Source of the DNA: Micromonospora marina
GTDB lineage: Bacteria > Actinomycetota > Actinomycetes > Mycobacteriales > Micromonosporaceae
Direction: 5' to 3'
Assembly (NCBI RefSeq): GCF_900091565.1
Contig: NZ_FMCV01000021.1
Span: 1 to 64,000, forward strand
Length of the DNA: 64,000 nt
Of the stretch, positions 32,624 to 41,541 are shown one piece after another. A program made the translations under genes and the position numbers. The stretch's first letter is position 1; each line of letters starts with the position of its first letter. Under the pieces are notes generated by a model. It worked only from the letters and a program-made list of their open reading frames with translations. It had not been told where the DNA came from and did not search any database.

Positions 32624-33184
32624 ATGGTCAAGATCGGTGTCATCGTCGGCAGCACGCGACCCGGCCGCAAGGCCGACGCCGTGGCCCGCTGGGTGCGCGA
32701 CGTCGCCGCCAAGCGGGGCGACGCCACTGTCGAGCTGGTCGACATCGCCGACTACGCCCTGCCACACTTCGACGAGGTGCTGCCGCCGTCGATGGCGCCG
32801 TCGCGACGCCCGGCCGTACGCCGCTGGGCGGCGACAGTGGCCGGGTTCGACGGCTTCGTCTTCGTCACGCCGGAGTACAACCACTCCATCCCGGGCGCGC
32901 TGAAGGATTCCCTCGACTTCCTCTACCAGGAGTGGCAGCACGCCGCCGCCGGCCTCGTCAGCTACGGCGTGCACGGCGGCACCCGGGCGGCGGAGCACCT
33001 GCGGCTGGTGCTCGGGCAGCTCGGCGTCGCCGACGTCCGCTCCCAGGTCGCGCTCTCTCTGACGACCGATTTCGTCAACTTCCGCGACTTCCGGCCGGCC
33101 GCGCACCACGAGCAGGCCCTCGGCACCATGCTCGACGAGGTGGTCGCCTGGGCCGGCACACTGCGGACGCTGCGCCGGGCCTGA
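32624..33184 (+). CDS. NAD(P)H-dependent FMN reductase / quinone reductase
   Basis: A 186-residue flavodoxin-fold reductase. The phosphate-binding loop VIVGSTRPGRKAD is at the N-terminus, and the flavin-contacting segment FVFVTPEYNHSIPGALKD lies near residue 80. The family reduces FMN or quinones with NAD(P)H. A strong AGGAGA precedes the ATG. It is the last gene of the rifJ-DoxX-rifN unit (11-bp gap). It may reduce an ansamycin quinone or supply reduced flavin; either is inference. Confidence 0.88.
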   Translation: MVKIGVIVGSTRPGRKADAVARWVRDVAAKRGDATVELVDIADYALPHFDEVLPPSMAPSRRPAVRRWAATVAGFDGFVFVTPEYNHSIPGALKDSLDFLYQEWQHAAAGLVSYGVHGGTRAAEHLRLVLGQLGVADVRSQVALSLTTDFVNFRDFRPAAHHEQALGTMLDEVVAWAGTLRTLRRA

Positions 33185-33453
33185 CGCCGCTGCGGCTGCG
33201 CGGGCCGGTGACGGAGGTCGGGCACCCAGCGTCGACCCGCCCGGCCCGGCGGAAACGAGGTCGCGCCGGCCACGGCGGAGGACGAAGGGACACGCTGGAG
33301 CCACGCCCGCTGTCGTAGACCAGGCCGACCCGCGCAGTGCGGCGACCGCCACCGCGAGACCACCGGCGGGTCGTGGCCGCCCTGGATTCGCGGCGTCCGG
33401 TGAAGGTGTTCGGCATCCCGCCGACGCCCTGACCTCGACGCGGGGCTGCCCGC
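33185..33453. other. Convergent intergenic gap, nothing firm
   Basis: Between the FMN reductase and the convergent glycosyltransferase there are 269 bp with no supported gene. Short open stretches are present but match nothing recognised. Confidence 0.4.
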
Positions 33454-34677
33454 TCAGGCTCCCGGTGCGGCGACCAACCGCTCCGCGGCGACCTGCGCCG
33501 CGTCGGTGCGTACGACGCCGGCGAACTCGCGGGCGCGGGCGGCCACCTCCGGCCGCAGCGCGGCGCCCAGAGCCTCGGTCAGCGACTCGACGGTCGGCAC
33601 GGAGCCGGAGTGTGCGGTGCCGATGCCGAGCGCGGACACCCGGCGTGCGAAGTAGTGCTGGTCGTACACCTGCGGTATGACGACCTGCGGCGTCCCGGCC
33701 CGCGCGGCCGTGGTCGTGGTGCCCGCGCCGCCGTGGTGGACCACCACGGCCACCTCCCGGAACAGGTCCTGCTGGTTCACTTCGCCGACCACCAGGCAGT
33801 CGGAGGACCGGTCGACCGGCGAGAGCGGTGCCCAGCCCCGGGAGACGACCAGCCGGCAACCGACCGCGCGCACGGCCCGCACGGCCGTCTCCAGCAGACC
33901 CGGGGGTGCGGCGACGCTGCCGAATCCGACGTAGACGCACGGCCCGCCGGCGTCCAGGAAGGCCGTCAGCTCGGCGGGCAGGGCCCGCTCGTCGGGCAGG
34001 AGCCAGGCGCCCGGTTGGTAGACGGCCGGATCGGCGACGTCCGGCCAGGGTGCCAGGGTCGGGTCGGCGGCCAGCCACGGCCGGTCGGTGTGGATGTGAT
34101 CGTTGACATCGTCGACCGGGCCCAACCCCACCGTCGACCGAAGCGCGTTGAGGGGCGCGGCGAAGGTGTCGTTGACGTGCCGCAGGTTGGCGGCCCACAG
34201 GTCGCTGTTGTCGGCCGACGCGGGCGCCGGGACCTCCCCCGGCACCGGCAGCGGCAGCGGGGGGTGGTGGGGTGAGGGAAGGGCCGCCGGGCAGAGCGCC
34301 GCGAAGACGTACGGGATGCCGCGCTTCTCCGCCACGGTGCGGGCGGCGATCTGGAGGCCCGTCGACGCGACGAGGACGTCACAGTCCCGGGCTGCGGCCG
34401 ACAGCACCTCGAACTGGATGCCGATGGAGGACTCGGCGAACTTGCGTACCTGCGCGGGTGAGGGTTTGGGCACGGCGGCCCGCGACCTGGACGCCGCCGA
34501 CCTGCGCCAGGGCGGGCCGACGGGCACGAAGGGAATCCTGAAGCTGGCCACCCAGCGGGCGAAGTCGGGCGGGGCGCAGAGTCGGACCTGGTGACCGAGG
34601 GCCGTCAACCGCGACGCGAGCGCCACCAGTGGTTGGACATCGCCGCGCGACCCGAGAGTCGACAGTAGTACGCGCAT
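33454..34677 (-). CDS. UDP-glycosyltransferase, GT1 / MGT type
   Basis: A 407-residue GT-B glycosyltransferase like those of macrolide and glycopeptide pathways. The N-terminus MRVLLSTLGSRGDVQPLVAL is the acceptor-domain signature. The donor-binding motif is VVHHGGAGTTTTAARAGTPQ with PQVYDQHYFARRV following. It probably moves a sugar from a nucleotide donor to the ansamycin or, as with macrolide-inactivating relatives, to a self-resistance target. No deoxysugar genes are seen nearby, so a common hexose donor is possible. Start ATG 34677 is preceded by AGGCGAG. It follows the GT2 gene by 90 bp on the same strand. Confidence 0.9.
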   Translation of the reverse strand: MRVLLSTLGSRGDVQPLVALASRLTALGHQVRLCAPPDFARWVASFRIPFVPVGPPWRRSAASRSRAAVPKPSPAQVRKFAESSIGIQFEVLSAAARDCDVLVASTGLQIAARTVAEKRGIPYVFAALCPAALPSPHHPPLPLPVPGEVPAPASADNSDLWAANLRHVNDTFAAPLNALRSTVGLGPVDDVNDHIHTDRPWLAADPTLAPWPDVADPAVYQPGAWLLPDERALPAELTAFLDAGGPCVYVGFGSVAAPPGLLETAVRAVRAVGCRLVVSRGWAPLSPVDRSSDCLVVGEVNQQDLFREVAVVVHHGGAGTTTTAARAGTPQVVIPQVYDQHYFARRVSALGIGTAHSGSVPTVESLTEALGAALRPEVAARAREFAGVVRTDAAQVAAERLVAAPGA

Positions 34678-34767
34678 GATACTCGCCTTCCCGTCTCTTG
34701 CGCCGGATCCGGGCGCGGTTGGGCCAGGCCCGACAGCGTTGTCGGGCCTGGCCGCACCGTCGATCTG

Positions 34768-36180
34768 CTATCCCCGCGTCGTGGAGCGCCCCGGCGCCAG
34801 GGCAGCGGGTCGCGCCCTGGCGGCGGTCTGGGCGGGTACCCGGCGCGCGGCGCCGGGCGCGGGTCGGAGGGGCCGCAGGGTCAGTACGTGGCCGAGCCCC
34901 TCGACCGCGCGCAGCTCGGCCGTGCAGGCCGCGGCCTGCGCCTGGCGCAGGTAGTCCAGCGTCTGCGGGTCGGCGGCGCACATCCCCGGCGTCGAGTCGG
35001 CGGTGGCGACCAGGTGGACCTCGCCGGCCAGCAGCAGCGAGGCCGAGATGAACTGGCAGAGTTCCGGCCACAGCAGGTACCGCCAGAAGTCCACACTGAT
35101 CACCGCGTCCAGGCTGCCCGGCGGCATGGGCGGGGCGACGCCGAGCAGGTGGAAGTTGGTCCGCCCGATGGGTGCGGCGTAGTCGAAGGTCAACGCCGAG
35201 GCGGGCAACCCGGAATCGGCGCGGCCGGTGCCGATCCAGAGCGTGCGGTGCCCCCGCACCTGGCCGGCGAGGCGCGCGGCGGCGGGCCCGATGGCGCAGG
35301 CCGACCGCTCGACGCACTCGTCGATGAGCGCGCGATAGTGCAGGATGCGCCGGATCGCCTCGTACCCCATGACGGCGGTGAGGAACTCCCACTCCAGGCA
35401 CGGATAGAGCCGGGCCGCCTGCTGGAAGTTGGCCTTCATCTCCATCCAGTTGCGGGTGATGTTTTTGTGGTGCGGCAGGTGGACGACCCGGGCGTCGTCG
35501 TCGTAGCCGAAGTTGACGCCGTCGGGGAGGCTGCGGTCGACGCGGTAGAACAACTCGACGTCCTCCACGCCGTAGCTCAGACCGAACGCCTCGCGGTAGC
35601 CACCGACCTGCGCGAAGTGCGCGCTGGACAGCGAGATGTTGTGCGTGTAGGCGATGACCCAGCCGGCCCGGAGCCACTCGCCCCCGTCGTCGGGAAGCCC
35701 TGTGGCGAACCGCAGGTCGCCGCCGTGCGGGAAGGCGCGTGCGACCGCGTGCGGCTCCCCGGCAAGCACTGCCGGCAGGTCAGCGAGGCCGATCTCGTCC
35801 CGCCGGCCGATCAGCACCGCCGCGTTGCCGGGCACGCTGTGCCAGGCCAGGTGCCGCTCCAGCAGGTCGGGCACCGCCCACGAGTCGGCGTCGAGGAAGA
35901 CCAGCAGAGGTGCGCAGGCACGGCGCGCCCCCTCGTTGCGGGCTACGGAGCGGCCCTTGCGCTCGGCGAGTTCCAGCACGCGCAGGCGGAGACCGGCGCC
36001 CTCGGCGAGCGCCTCGGCGTACCCGTCGGGCGAGCCACCGTCCCGCACCACGATCACCTCGAAGCGTTCCGGCGGTAGCGTCTGCCGGGTCAGCGCCCTG
36101 AGGGTCAGCGCAAGGCACTGCGGATCCTGGTAGGTCGGCATCACCACGCTCAGCGCCGGAGGGTTTGTGGGCAGCGTCAT
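34768..36180 (-). CDS. Family 2 glycosyltransferase with C-terminal Rossmann-like domain
   Basis: A 470-residue protein. Residues ~10-290 are a GT2 domain: LSVVMPTYQDPQCLALTLRA, VIVVRDGGSPDG, the metal-binding DADSW, and a GGYREAFGLSYGVEDVELFY acceptor segment. Residues ~310-440 (TLWIGTGRADSGLPASALTF, SLDAVISVDFWRYLL, LLLAGEVHLVAT) look like a class I methyltransferase fold without a clear SAM glycine loop. ATG 36180 is chosen for the GGAGAGG upstream; the frame also opens further upstream to 36270. The acceptor is unknown. It may form an operon with the GT1 gene. Confidence 0.82.
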   Translation of the reverse strand: MTLPTNPPALSVVMPTYQDPQCLALTLRALTRQTLPPERFEVIVVRDGGSPDGYAEALAEGAGLRLRVLELAERKGRSVARNEGARRACAPLLVFLDADSWAVPDLLERHLAWHSVPGNAAVLIGRRDEIGLADLPAVLAGEPHAVARAFPHGGDLRFATGLPDDGGEWLRAGWVIAYTHNISLSSAHFAQVGGYREAFGLSYGVEDVELFYRVDRSLPDGVNFGYDDDARVVHLPHHKNITRNWMEMKANFQQAARLYPCLEWEFLTAVMGYEAIRRILHYRALIDECVERSACAIGPAAARLAGQVRGHRTLWIGTGRADSGLPASALTFDYAAPIGRTNFHLLGVAPPMPPGSLDAVISVDFWRYLLWPELCQFISASLLLAGEVHLVATADSTPGMCAADPQTLDYLRQAQAAACTAELRAVEGLGHVLTLRPLRPAPGAARRVPAQTAARARPAALAPGRSTTRG

Positions 36181-36974
36181 GGCGATCCTCTCCGTCAGAC
36201 GATCTTGCCGCCGAGGGGCGGTGACATTCGTCAGACGATAACGTTCCGCGATGACATCCTCACGAATCATTAGGGGTCCGTAGGGGTGCGCTGTCCCATC
36301 TCGACAGTCGCCGCCTGACCGGAACCTCAGGGCGTTCGCAAGGTAGTGAGATGACCGGATTGCCGGTTATGGGGTAGTCACGCCGGTTGCGGCGGGTACG
36401 TAGGAGAGCGGCCTTCTGGTGATCATTCAGGTGTCAGGCGGCGGCCGCGCCCTCGAACGCCACCAAGACCGGCGTGGCGTCGAACAGCGCGGCACCCGGC
36501 GGCGCGCCCGGCAGCGGGTCCCCTGATGGGGGTAACGGGGGTGAGGCGTCCCGCAACCACATCCACGCCATCATCCGCACCCCGAATGGGAACGACTACG
36601 GATTCGACCTGCTCAAGGAGCATCTCGCCACCCATCCACATCCGTCACTTAGCTGACCGGCCCGGTGACCGATGGCGGTACGGACCTGGTCCGACCACAG
36701 CTGCTCTCCAGCAGCGGCTGTGGTCCGGCCATCGACCCGCACCGGGCCGTCGACCAGCATGGCCACCTGGGGGTGCTTGGACCCGGCCGGAGCAGAGCGG
36801 ATCAGTCACCGGCTCGGGCTCCGGCGCGGTCACCTCGTCCCAGACCTTCTCCAGGTCGCTGCGGGTGGCGTCGTGGACCAGCTCGACCAGTTCGGGCGAT
36901 CGCGCGTACGCCGCTGCAGCGGCACCCGGCCCCGCCGCCGGCGGGATCACCGGCGGCGGAGCGTTGGTCAGCCG
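36181..36974. other. Gene-poor junction with TAGGGGT repeats and possible gene remnants
   Basis: About 790 bp with no supported gene. TTAGGGGT (36270-36277) and TAGGGGT (36281-36287) have AGGGG cores 10 bp apart, like the other motif clusters in the ansamycin half, and point rightward. A 60-codon plus frame (36474-36656) encodes a piece containing [20 protein letters not shown], and a minus frame (36645-36950) contains ELVELVHDATRSDLEKVWDE. Both look protein-like but match no family I recognise and lack clear starts; they may be decay remnants. Confidence 0.35.
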
Positions 36975-37622
36975 TCAGGGAAGCCGGATGGTCCTGGTGT
37001 TCGGGAAGCTGTAGGGGCAGGAGATCGACGAGCCCGTGCCGATGACCACGTAGCCCGGTGGAATCGGAGACACCGAGCAGACGACGGTGGTGCCGGTGGT
37101 CGACGGGGTGCGGATGCTCCAGGTGTTGGGGAAGCTGTAGGGGCAGGAGATCGTCGAGCCCTCGGCGGTGATCACGAACCCGGCCGGCACAGCCGTCACC
37201 TTGCACATCGAGGTCGACGTGGAGGTGGACGGCTTCTTGATGGTCCAGGTGTTGGGGAAGCTGTAAGGGCAGGAGATCGACGAGCCCTCCGCGATGACGA
37301 CGAAACCGGTCGGAACGGCCGTCACCTTGCACATCGTGGTCGTCGAGGTGGTCGACGGGGTGGTGATCGTCCAGGTGTTGGGGAAGCTGTAAGGGCAGGA
37401 GATCGACGAGCCCTCCGCGATGACGACGTATCCGGCGGGCACGCCCGAGCTCTTGCAGATCGTCGTCGTCGCCGCACTGGCCGGCGTCGCGAGGGCCAAC
37501 GCGGCGGCACCGCCGACGACCACGGCGGCCAGCGCCGTCGCCATCGTTCGCAGTAGCGCCCTGGGTCGGCCTGCCGGCGTCGGCGCGGTAAGACGCCGCC
37601 ACGCCCGTTCCATCCGATTCAT
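36975..37622 (-). CDS. Secreted protein with four 42-residue cysteine-containing repeats
   Basis: A 215-residue exported protein. A signal peptide (basic start, then ALAAVVVGGAAALALATPASAA) is followed by four tandem repeats. Each has the form Cys, ~7 residues, GYVVIAEGSSISCPYSFPNT plus a TI/KKPST-type linker rich in Ser/Thr. The DNA repeat period is 126 bp (copies align at 37011, 37137, 37263 and 37389). Two cysteines per repeat suggest a disulfide in each unit. ATG 37622 has GGAAGG upstream. No known domain is recognised; a wall-associated or extracellular binding protein is possible. The gene is probably not part of either biosynthetic pathway. Confidence 0.8.
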   Translation of the reverse strand: MNRMERAWRRLTAPTPAGRPRALLRTMATALAAVVVGGAAALALATPASAATTTICKSSGVPAGYVVIAEGSSISCPYSFPNTWTITTPSTTSTTTMCKVTAVPTGFVVIAEGSSISCPYSFPNTWTIKKPSTSTSTSMCKVTAVPAGFVITAEGSTISCPYSFPNTWSIRTPSTTGTTVVCSVSPIPPGYVVIGTGSSISCPYSFPNTRTIRLP

Positions 37623-38118
37623 TCGGGGACCCTTCCTGATGCAGGTGTCGCACAGCAGCGCTGCTGTGACTTTGCGTAGCCATATTGCGGGTCTCTGGCG
37701 GTCCAAGGCAATGCCGAAGGCAATAGATGAACGAAAGAAGTCGGCCGGAAGGGCAGCCGAAGTCGTTGACCTCACTCGATGCCAGAGTTGCTGAATTAAT
37801 CGGGCGGCAACACTGAGGTGATCGGCCGCGATGCGGTCCAGCCCGGCCCGAACTGGTGTTAGTAAACGAATGGACCGCAATTGCTGACCGGGTCATCGGA
37901 CAGTCGCATCACGAGGTCGGAGCCGGATGTCATCCGGGAATTCCCCAGGGGCCCGGAAGGCCATTCAAAAGTGGGTTGACGCTCGCAGATGTCATGATGC
38001 GTGAACGTTGAGGTTGGGTGTGCCGAGCAGCAGCGTCCCAAGTGGACGCGACGGCTGAAACCCGGATAGGTCGACTTTGTGTGGAAGATGATCGAGGGCC
38101 AACCGCGGGTTACGTTCA

Positions 38119-38710
38119 AGCTGATCCCGATCGCCATGCCGATACCGTGGACGCTGCTGACCAGCGCCAGCCCGGCGAGGTCCTGGCGCAGCCGGGTGAG
38201 CGTCCGAGTCCCCGCCTCGCCCGCTCTGTCTGCCAACTGCTGCCTGTGTACGGTCTGGGCCACGACGGCGACGGCACGGCATGCGAGCGGAAAGCCGCCG
38301 TACCTGGAGGAGCTGGCACTGGGGGCTCCGAATGGGCCGCGCTGCATGAGGTCCGTCGGGGCGCAGATGGCGGAGACGGGATAACCGTTGCCGAGGCCCT
38401 TGCCGAGTACGACGACGTCGGGACGTACGTCTGGTTGGTCGCTGGCGAGGATGGTGCCCGTGCGGCCCATGCCGGTCATGGACTCGTCGGCGATGAGCAG
38501 TACGCCATGTTCGTCGGCGAGGCGGCGCAGGGCACGGACGTAGCCCGTAGGCGGCACCACGTTGCCTGCGCGGCCTTGGACGGGTTCGACCAGGATCGTT
38601 GCGAGGGATCCGGTGGACTGCTCACGCAGGATGTCGCGGGCGAGGTCGACGCAGGCGAACCCGCAGGCTGGCGAGGTCAGGCGCAGGGGGCAACGTGAGC
38701 AGTTCGCGTA
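38119..38710 (-). pseudogene. Class III aminotransferase, truncated and decayed
   Basis: An internal piece of a PLP-dependent class III aminotransferase. Visible are PYANCSRCPL (family form with RCP), LATILVEPVQG, LLIADESMTGMGRTG, the PLP-lysine segment VVLGKGLGNGYPVSA, and SSVHGIGMAIGISL. The first ~200 residues of a normal enzyme are missing, and after GISL the frame runs into unrelated sequence until a stop at 37859. The flanks (37623-38118 and 38711-38945) have no supported gene. This is a broken gene at the junction of the two clusters. Confidence 0.8.
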
Positions 38711-38872
38711 TGGGGCGCCAGCGGTCGCGGACGTCTCCTGATCCTCGGTCGGACGGTGTTCCGCTCGGGTCGCCGCAGTCGTCGCCGAGGGACGTCGCGC
38801 CTCGGCGACGCCCGGAACGGGTCCGCCGGATCCCGGCCCAGCGGGCATCTCGAGCGGCCGCGGACCACCGGC

Positions 38873-38890
38873 TCGACCCGGGTTCGAGGC
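38873..38890 (+). promoter_or_regulatory. SARP-type direct repeat upstream of fgd
   Basis: TCGACCC and TCGAGGC start 11 bp apart (38873 and 38884), with a third heptamer, TCGAGCG, at 38850. SARP activators of the DnrI/ActII-ORF4 type bind such heptamers. The -10 is less clear here (TAACCG around 38897-38902). Confidence 0.6.
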
Positions 38891-38945
38891 GTCCGCTAAC
38901 CGCTGCCCTGATCGTCGAGGCACCGACGCAGGACAGGGGTGGCAG

Positions 38946-39950
38946 ATGATCAGGTTCGGCTACAAGGCGTCCGCCGAGCAGTTCGGCCCACGGGAACTGC
39001 TCGAGTACGCGGTGCTCGCCGAGGAGTACGGCTTCGACTCCGTCTTCGTCAGCGACCATCTCCAGCCGTGGCGGCACGACAACGGGCACGCGCCGGCCGC
39101 GCTGCCGTGGCTGGGCGCCCTGCTCACGCGTACCCGTCGGGTGGTGGTGGGCACCAGCGTGCTGACGCCGACGTTCCGCTACCACCCGGCCGTGGTCGCG
39201 CAGGCCTTCGCCACGCTGGGCTGCCTCGCCCCCGGGCGGGTGGTGCTGGGCGTCGGTTCGGGCGAGTCGCTCAACGAGGCGCCGTTGGGCGCCGCCTGGC
39301 CGGCGCCGGCGGAACGGCTGGCCCGGTTGACCGAGGCGGTCCGGCTGATCCGTCGGCTGTGGACGGAGGAGCGGGTGACCTTCGCGGGGCGGTGGTACCG
39401 CACCGACCGGGCCACCATCTACGACCGGCCGGCCCGTCCGGTGCCGCTCTACGTCGCCGGCGCGGGGCCGGTGGCCGCGCGGCTCGCCGGGCGGGAGGGC
39501 GACGGCTTCATCTGCACCAGCGGCAAGGGCCGTGACCTGTACGCGGAGAAGCTGCTACCCGCCGTGCGGGAGGGCGCCGGCCAGGCCGGCCGTGCCGTGG
39601 ACGACCTCGACCTGACGATCGAGCTGAAGGTGTCGTTCGACCCGGACCCGGAGCGGGCGCTGCGCGACACCGCCCACTGGGCCGCACTGGCGCTCACCGG
39701 CGAGGAGAAGACCGGCGTCGACGACCCGGTCGAGATGCAGCGCCGGGCGGCCGCGCTGCCGCTGGCCCGAGCCGCGAGCCGGTGGATCGTCTCGTCGGAT
39801 CCGGCCGAGCACGCGGCCCGCGTTCAGGAGTATCTCGACCTGGGCTTCCGGCACCTGGTGTTCCACGCCCCCGGCCCGGACCAGGCGCAGTTCCTCAGCC
39901 TCTACAGCACGAAGGTGCTACCCCTGCTGCAGGTCGGCACACGGGTGTGA
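38946..39950 (+). CDS. fgd: F420-dependent glucose-6-phosphate dehydrogenase
   Basis: A 334-residue luciferase-like (LLM) enzyme closely resembling mycobacterial FGD1. Shared features include FGYKASAEQFGPRELLEYAV, VSDHLQPWRHDNGHAPAALP, VGTSVLTPTFRYHPAVVAQA, DGFICTSGKG and LDLTIELKVSFDPDPE. It oxidises glucose-6-phosphate and makes F420H2. ATG 38946 follows AGGGGTGGC and lies ~55 bp after a SARP-type repeat. Its stop overlaps the next start as GTGTGA, coupling it to the F420 guanylyltransferase. Within an antibiotic cluster it probably supplies reduced F420 to the F420-dependent tailoring enzymes nearby. Confidence 0.95.
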   Translation: MIRFGYKASAEQFGPRELLEYAVLAEEYGFDSVFVSDHLQPWRHDNGHAPAALPWLGALLTRTRRVVVGTSVLTPTFRYHPAVVAQAFATLGCLAPGRVVLGVGSGESLNEAPLGAAWPAPAERLARLTEAVRLIRRLWTEERVTFAGRWYRTDRATIYDRPARPVPLYVAGAGPVAARLAGREGDGFICTSGKGRDLYAEKLLPAVREGAGQAGRAVDDLDLTIELKVSFDPDPERALRDTAHWAALALTGEEKTGVDDPVEMQRRAAALPLARAASRWIVSSDPAEHAARVQEYLDLGFRHLVFHAPGPDQAQFLSLYSTKVLPLLQVGTRV

Positions 39951-40579
39951 CCGCCACCGACCGTCCCTGGACCGTCCTGGTGCCCCTGAAGCGGCTGGAC
40001 CGGTCCAAGAGTCGGCTCGCCCTCCCCCCGGCGCTGCGCCGGGCGGTGGCGGAGGCGATGCTCCTCGACGTGCTGGCCGCCGCCGCCCCGGTGGCGCGGG
40101 TGTGCCTGGTGAGCGCGGAACCGGCCGGGGACCGCTACGGCGTACCGGTGCTGCCGGATCCGGGCGGTGGCCTGTCGGCCGCGGTGGCGCACGCCGCCGC
40201 CCGGTTCGACGGCCCGGTCGCGGTGCTCTCCGGCGACCTCCCGGCGGCCCGCCCCGCCGAGCTGGCGGCGGCGTTGGCCGCCGCGGCGGCGCTGGACACC
40301 GCCGTGCTGGCCGACGCCCCCGGGTCGGGCACCACCCTGCTGACGGCGCGCCGCGGGCGGTGGCTGCGCCCGGCGTACGGGCCGGACTCGCACCGGCGTC
40401 ACGTCGGCGCGGGGATGGCGGACCTCACCGGCCGACTGGCGCTGCCCGGTCTGCGCCGGGACGTGGACACCGTGGCGGATCTGCGGGAGGCCGCCCGGCT
40501 GGGGATCGGCCCGGCGTCGACCGGGCTCCTCGCGGCGGCCGGTCACACCTGTGTCGGGAGCCCGTGGCTCGCGGTTTGA
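39947..40579 (+). CDS. cofC: 2-phospho-L-lactate / phosphoenolpyruvate guanylyltransferase (CofC/FbiD)
   Basis: A 210-residue nucleotidyltransferase for the side chain of coenzyme F420. The N-terminal WTVLVPLKRLDRSKSRLA is the GTP-binding signature, GGGLSAAV follows near residue 75, and VLSGDLPAA and the C-terminal RRDVDTVADL complete the fold. GTG 39947 overlaps the fgd stop. It transfers GMP onto phosphoenolpyruvate or phospholactate to form the donor for FbiA/CofD. FbiA and FbiB are not in this window, so the strain must supply those from elsewhere. Confidence 0.92.
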   Translation: MTATDRPWTVLVPLKRLDRSKSRLALPPALRRAVAEAMLLDVLAAAAPVARVCLVSAEPAGDRYGVPVLPDPGGGLSAAVAHAAARFDGPVAVLSGDLPAARPAELAAALAAAAALDTAVLADAPGSGTTLLTARRGRWLRPAYGPDSHRRHVGAGMADLTGRLALPGLRRDVDTVADLREAARLGIGPASTGLLAAAGHTCVGSPWLAV

Positions 40580-40624
40580 CCTCGCCAGCCGGAGCACGGT
40601 CTGGTCTAGCCAGCCGGAGCACCG

Positions 40625-40657
40625 CGACCGCGGCAGCGGAGTCGGCTGCCGCGGTCG
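40625..40657. terminator. Bidirectional terminator
   Basis: A 13-bp perfect stem (40625-40637 with 40645-40657) with a 7-nt loop, between the convergent cofC and the minus-strand gene ending at 40672. An AGCCGGAGCAC repeat occurs twice just before it. Confidence 0.7.
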
Positions 40658-40671
40658 TATGCCGACGTCGG

Positions 40672-41514
40672 TCAGTCCCGGTGGGCCGTCACGCGGCGGA
40701 CGTCCAGGCGGACGCCCTGCCCCCAGAGACGGTCGGCGAAGAGCGCCAGGCCCACGGTGAGCTGGCGTGGGGCGGCGGGCTCCTCCGGCCGGCCGTTGTC
40801 GCGCATCGCGTACCGCGCGTCGAGCGCCCGGCGCCCGATCCGGTCCACCCGCAGCACCTCGGTGTCGCCGACGTGCCAAAGGGCGGTACGCCGGTCCGCG
40901 TCGTAGGTGAGGGCCAGGGCGTGCACGTCGGCAGGCTGACGGTCGAGCACCGGCACCGCGTACGAGAACCCGGCGTACCCGTGCGGCGGGAAGGCGAGCC
41001 GCTCGTAGACGGCGAAGACGCAGCGATCGGTGACGATGAAGTCGAAGACCATTCCCGTCTCGCGGTCCATGCAGATCAGCGCCGCCGCGCCCAGCCGCAG
41101 GTCCCGGTACGGGTCGACGACCGCGTCGCCGTAGGTGTGCCGGTCCAGGCCGTACGCCTCGACGGACAGCTCGGCGCGAACGGTGAACCGGCCGGCCGGC
41201 ACGGCGAACCCCGGGAAACCGTCGGCGGTGTCCCGATTCGCCATCAGCGCCCAGCGCAGGTGATCGGTTTCGGACAGCGGCTGCGGCGGCTCGGCGAACG
41301 CGGGCTGACCGGTCGCCGGGTCGGTCGCCGTGGGGACGACCGTCAGACCGCTCGGGCCGGTACGCGCCACGCCGTCGCCCGCCGGAAAGCCCGGCACCGG
41401 ACGCAGCCGCCACCGCGCCGTCTCGCCGCCGACGGAGAGCGGGCCCGAGAAGTCGTCCCGCAGCACCTCCCCGGTCGCGGCCACACGGGTCGACGCCTCG
41501 GATTCGATGCTCAC
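40672..41514 (-). CDS. Uncharacterised beta-rich protein (DUF6081-like)
   Basis: A 280-residue soluble protein without signal peptide or membrane helices. Its pattern (LRDDFSGPLSVGGETARWRL, FTVRAELSVEAYGLD, MVFDFIVTDRCVFAVYERL, DVHALALTYDADRR) suggests a concanavalin or laminin-G-like beta sandwich. I associate it with the DUF6081 group, at low certainty. The GTG start at 41514 has TGGAGG upstream. It lies 27 bp after the NmrA-like gene on the same strand, so the two probably form an operon. Function is unknown; a ligand-binding or cyclase-like role in the aromatic pathway would be conjecture. Confidence 0.7.
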   Translation of the reverse strand: MSIESEASTRVAATGEVLRDDFSGPLSVGGETARWRLRPVPGFPAGDGVARTGPSGLTVVPTATDPATGQPAFAEPPQPLSETDHLRWALMANRDTADGFPGFAVPAGRFTVRAELSVEAYGLDRHTYGDAVVDPYRDLRLGAAALICMDRETGMVFDFIVTDRCVFAVYERLAFPPHGYAGFSYAVPVLDRQPADVHALALTYDADRRTALWHVGDTEVLRVDRIGRRALDARYAMRDNGRPEEPAAPRQLTVGLALFADRLWGQGVRLDVRRVTAHRD

Positions 41515-41541
41515 TGCAACCTCCAGGATTCCGAATTCGGT

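Noticed and set aside
36474-36656. A small protein-coding gene of 60 codons
   Set aside because: No convincing ribosome binding site or family match; kept only as a possible remnant in the junction region.
37011-37400. TAGGGG occurrences near 37014 and 37138 as further regulatory motifs
   Set aside because: They fall inside the coding repeats of the secreted protein (Ser-Cys-Pro-Tyr codons), so they are explained by the protein repeat.
37014-37400. A CRISPR-like array from regular 126-bp repeats
   Set aside because: The repeats are in frame within an exported protein gene, too long, and have no variable spacers or cas genes.
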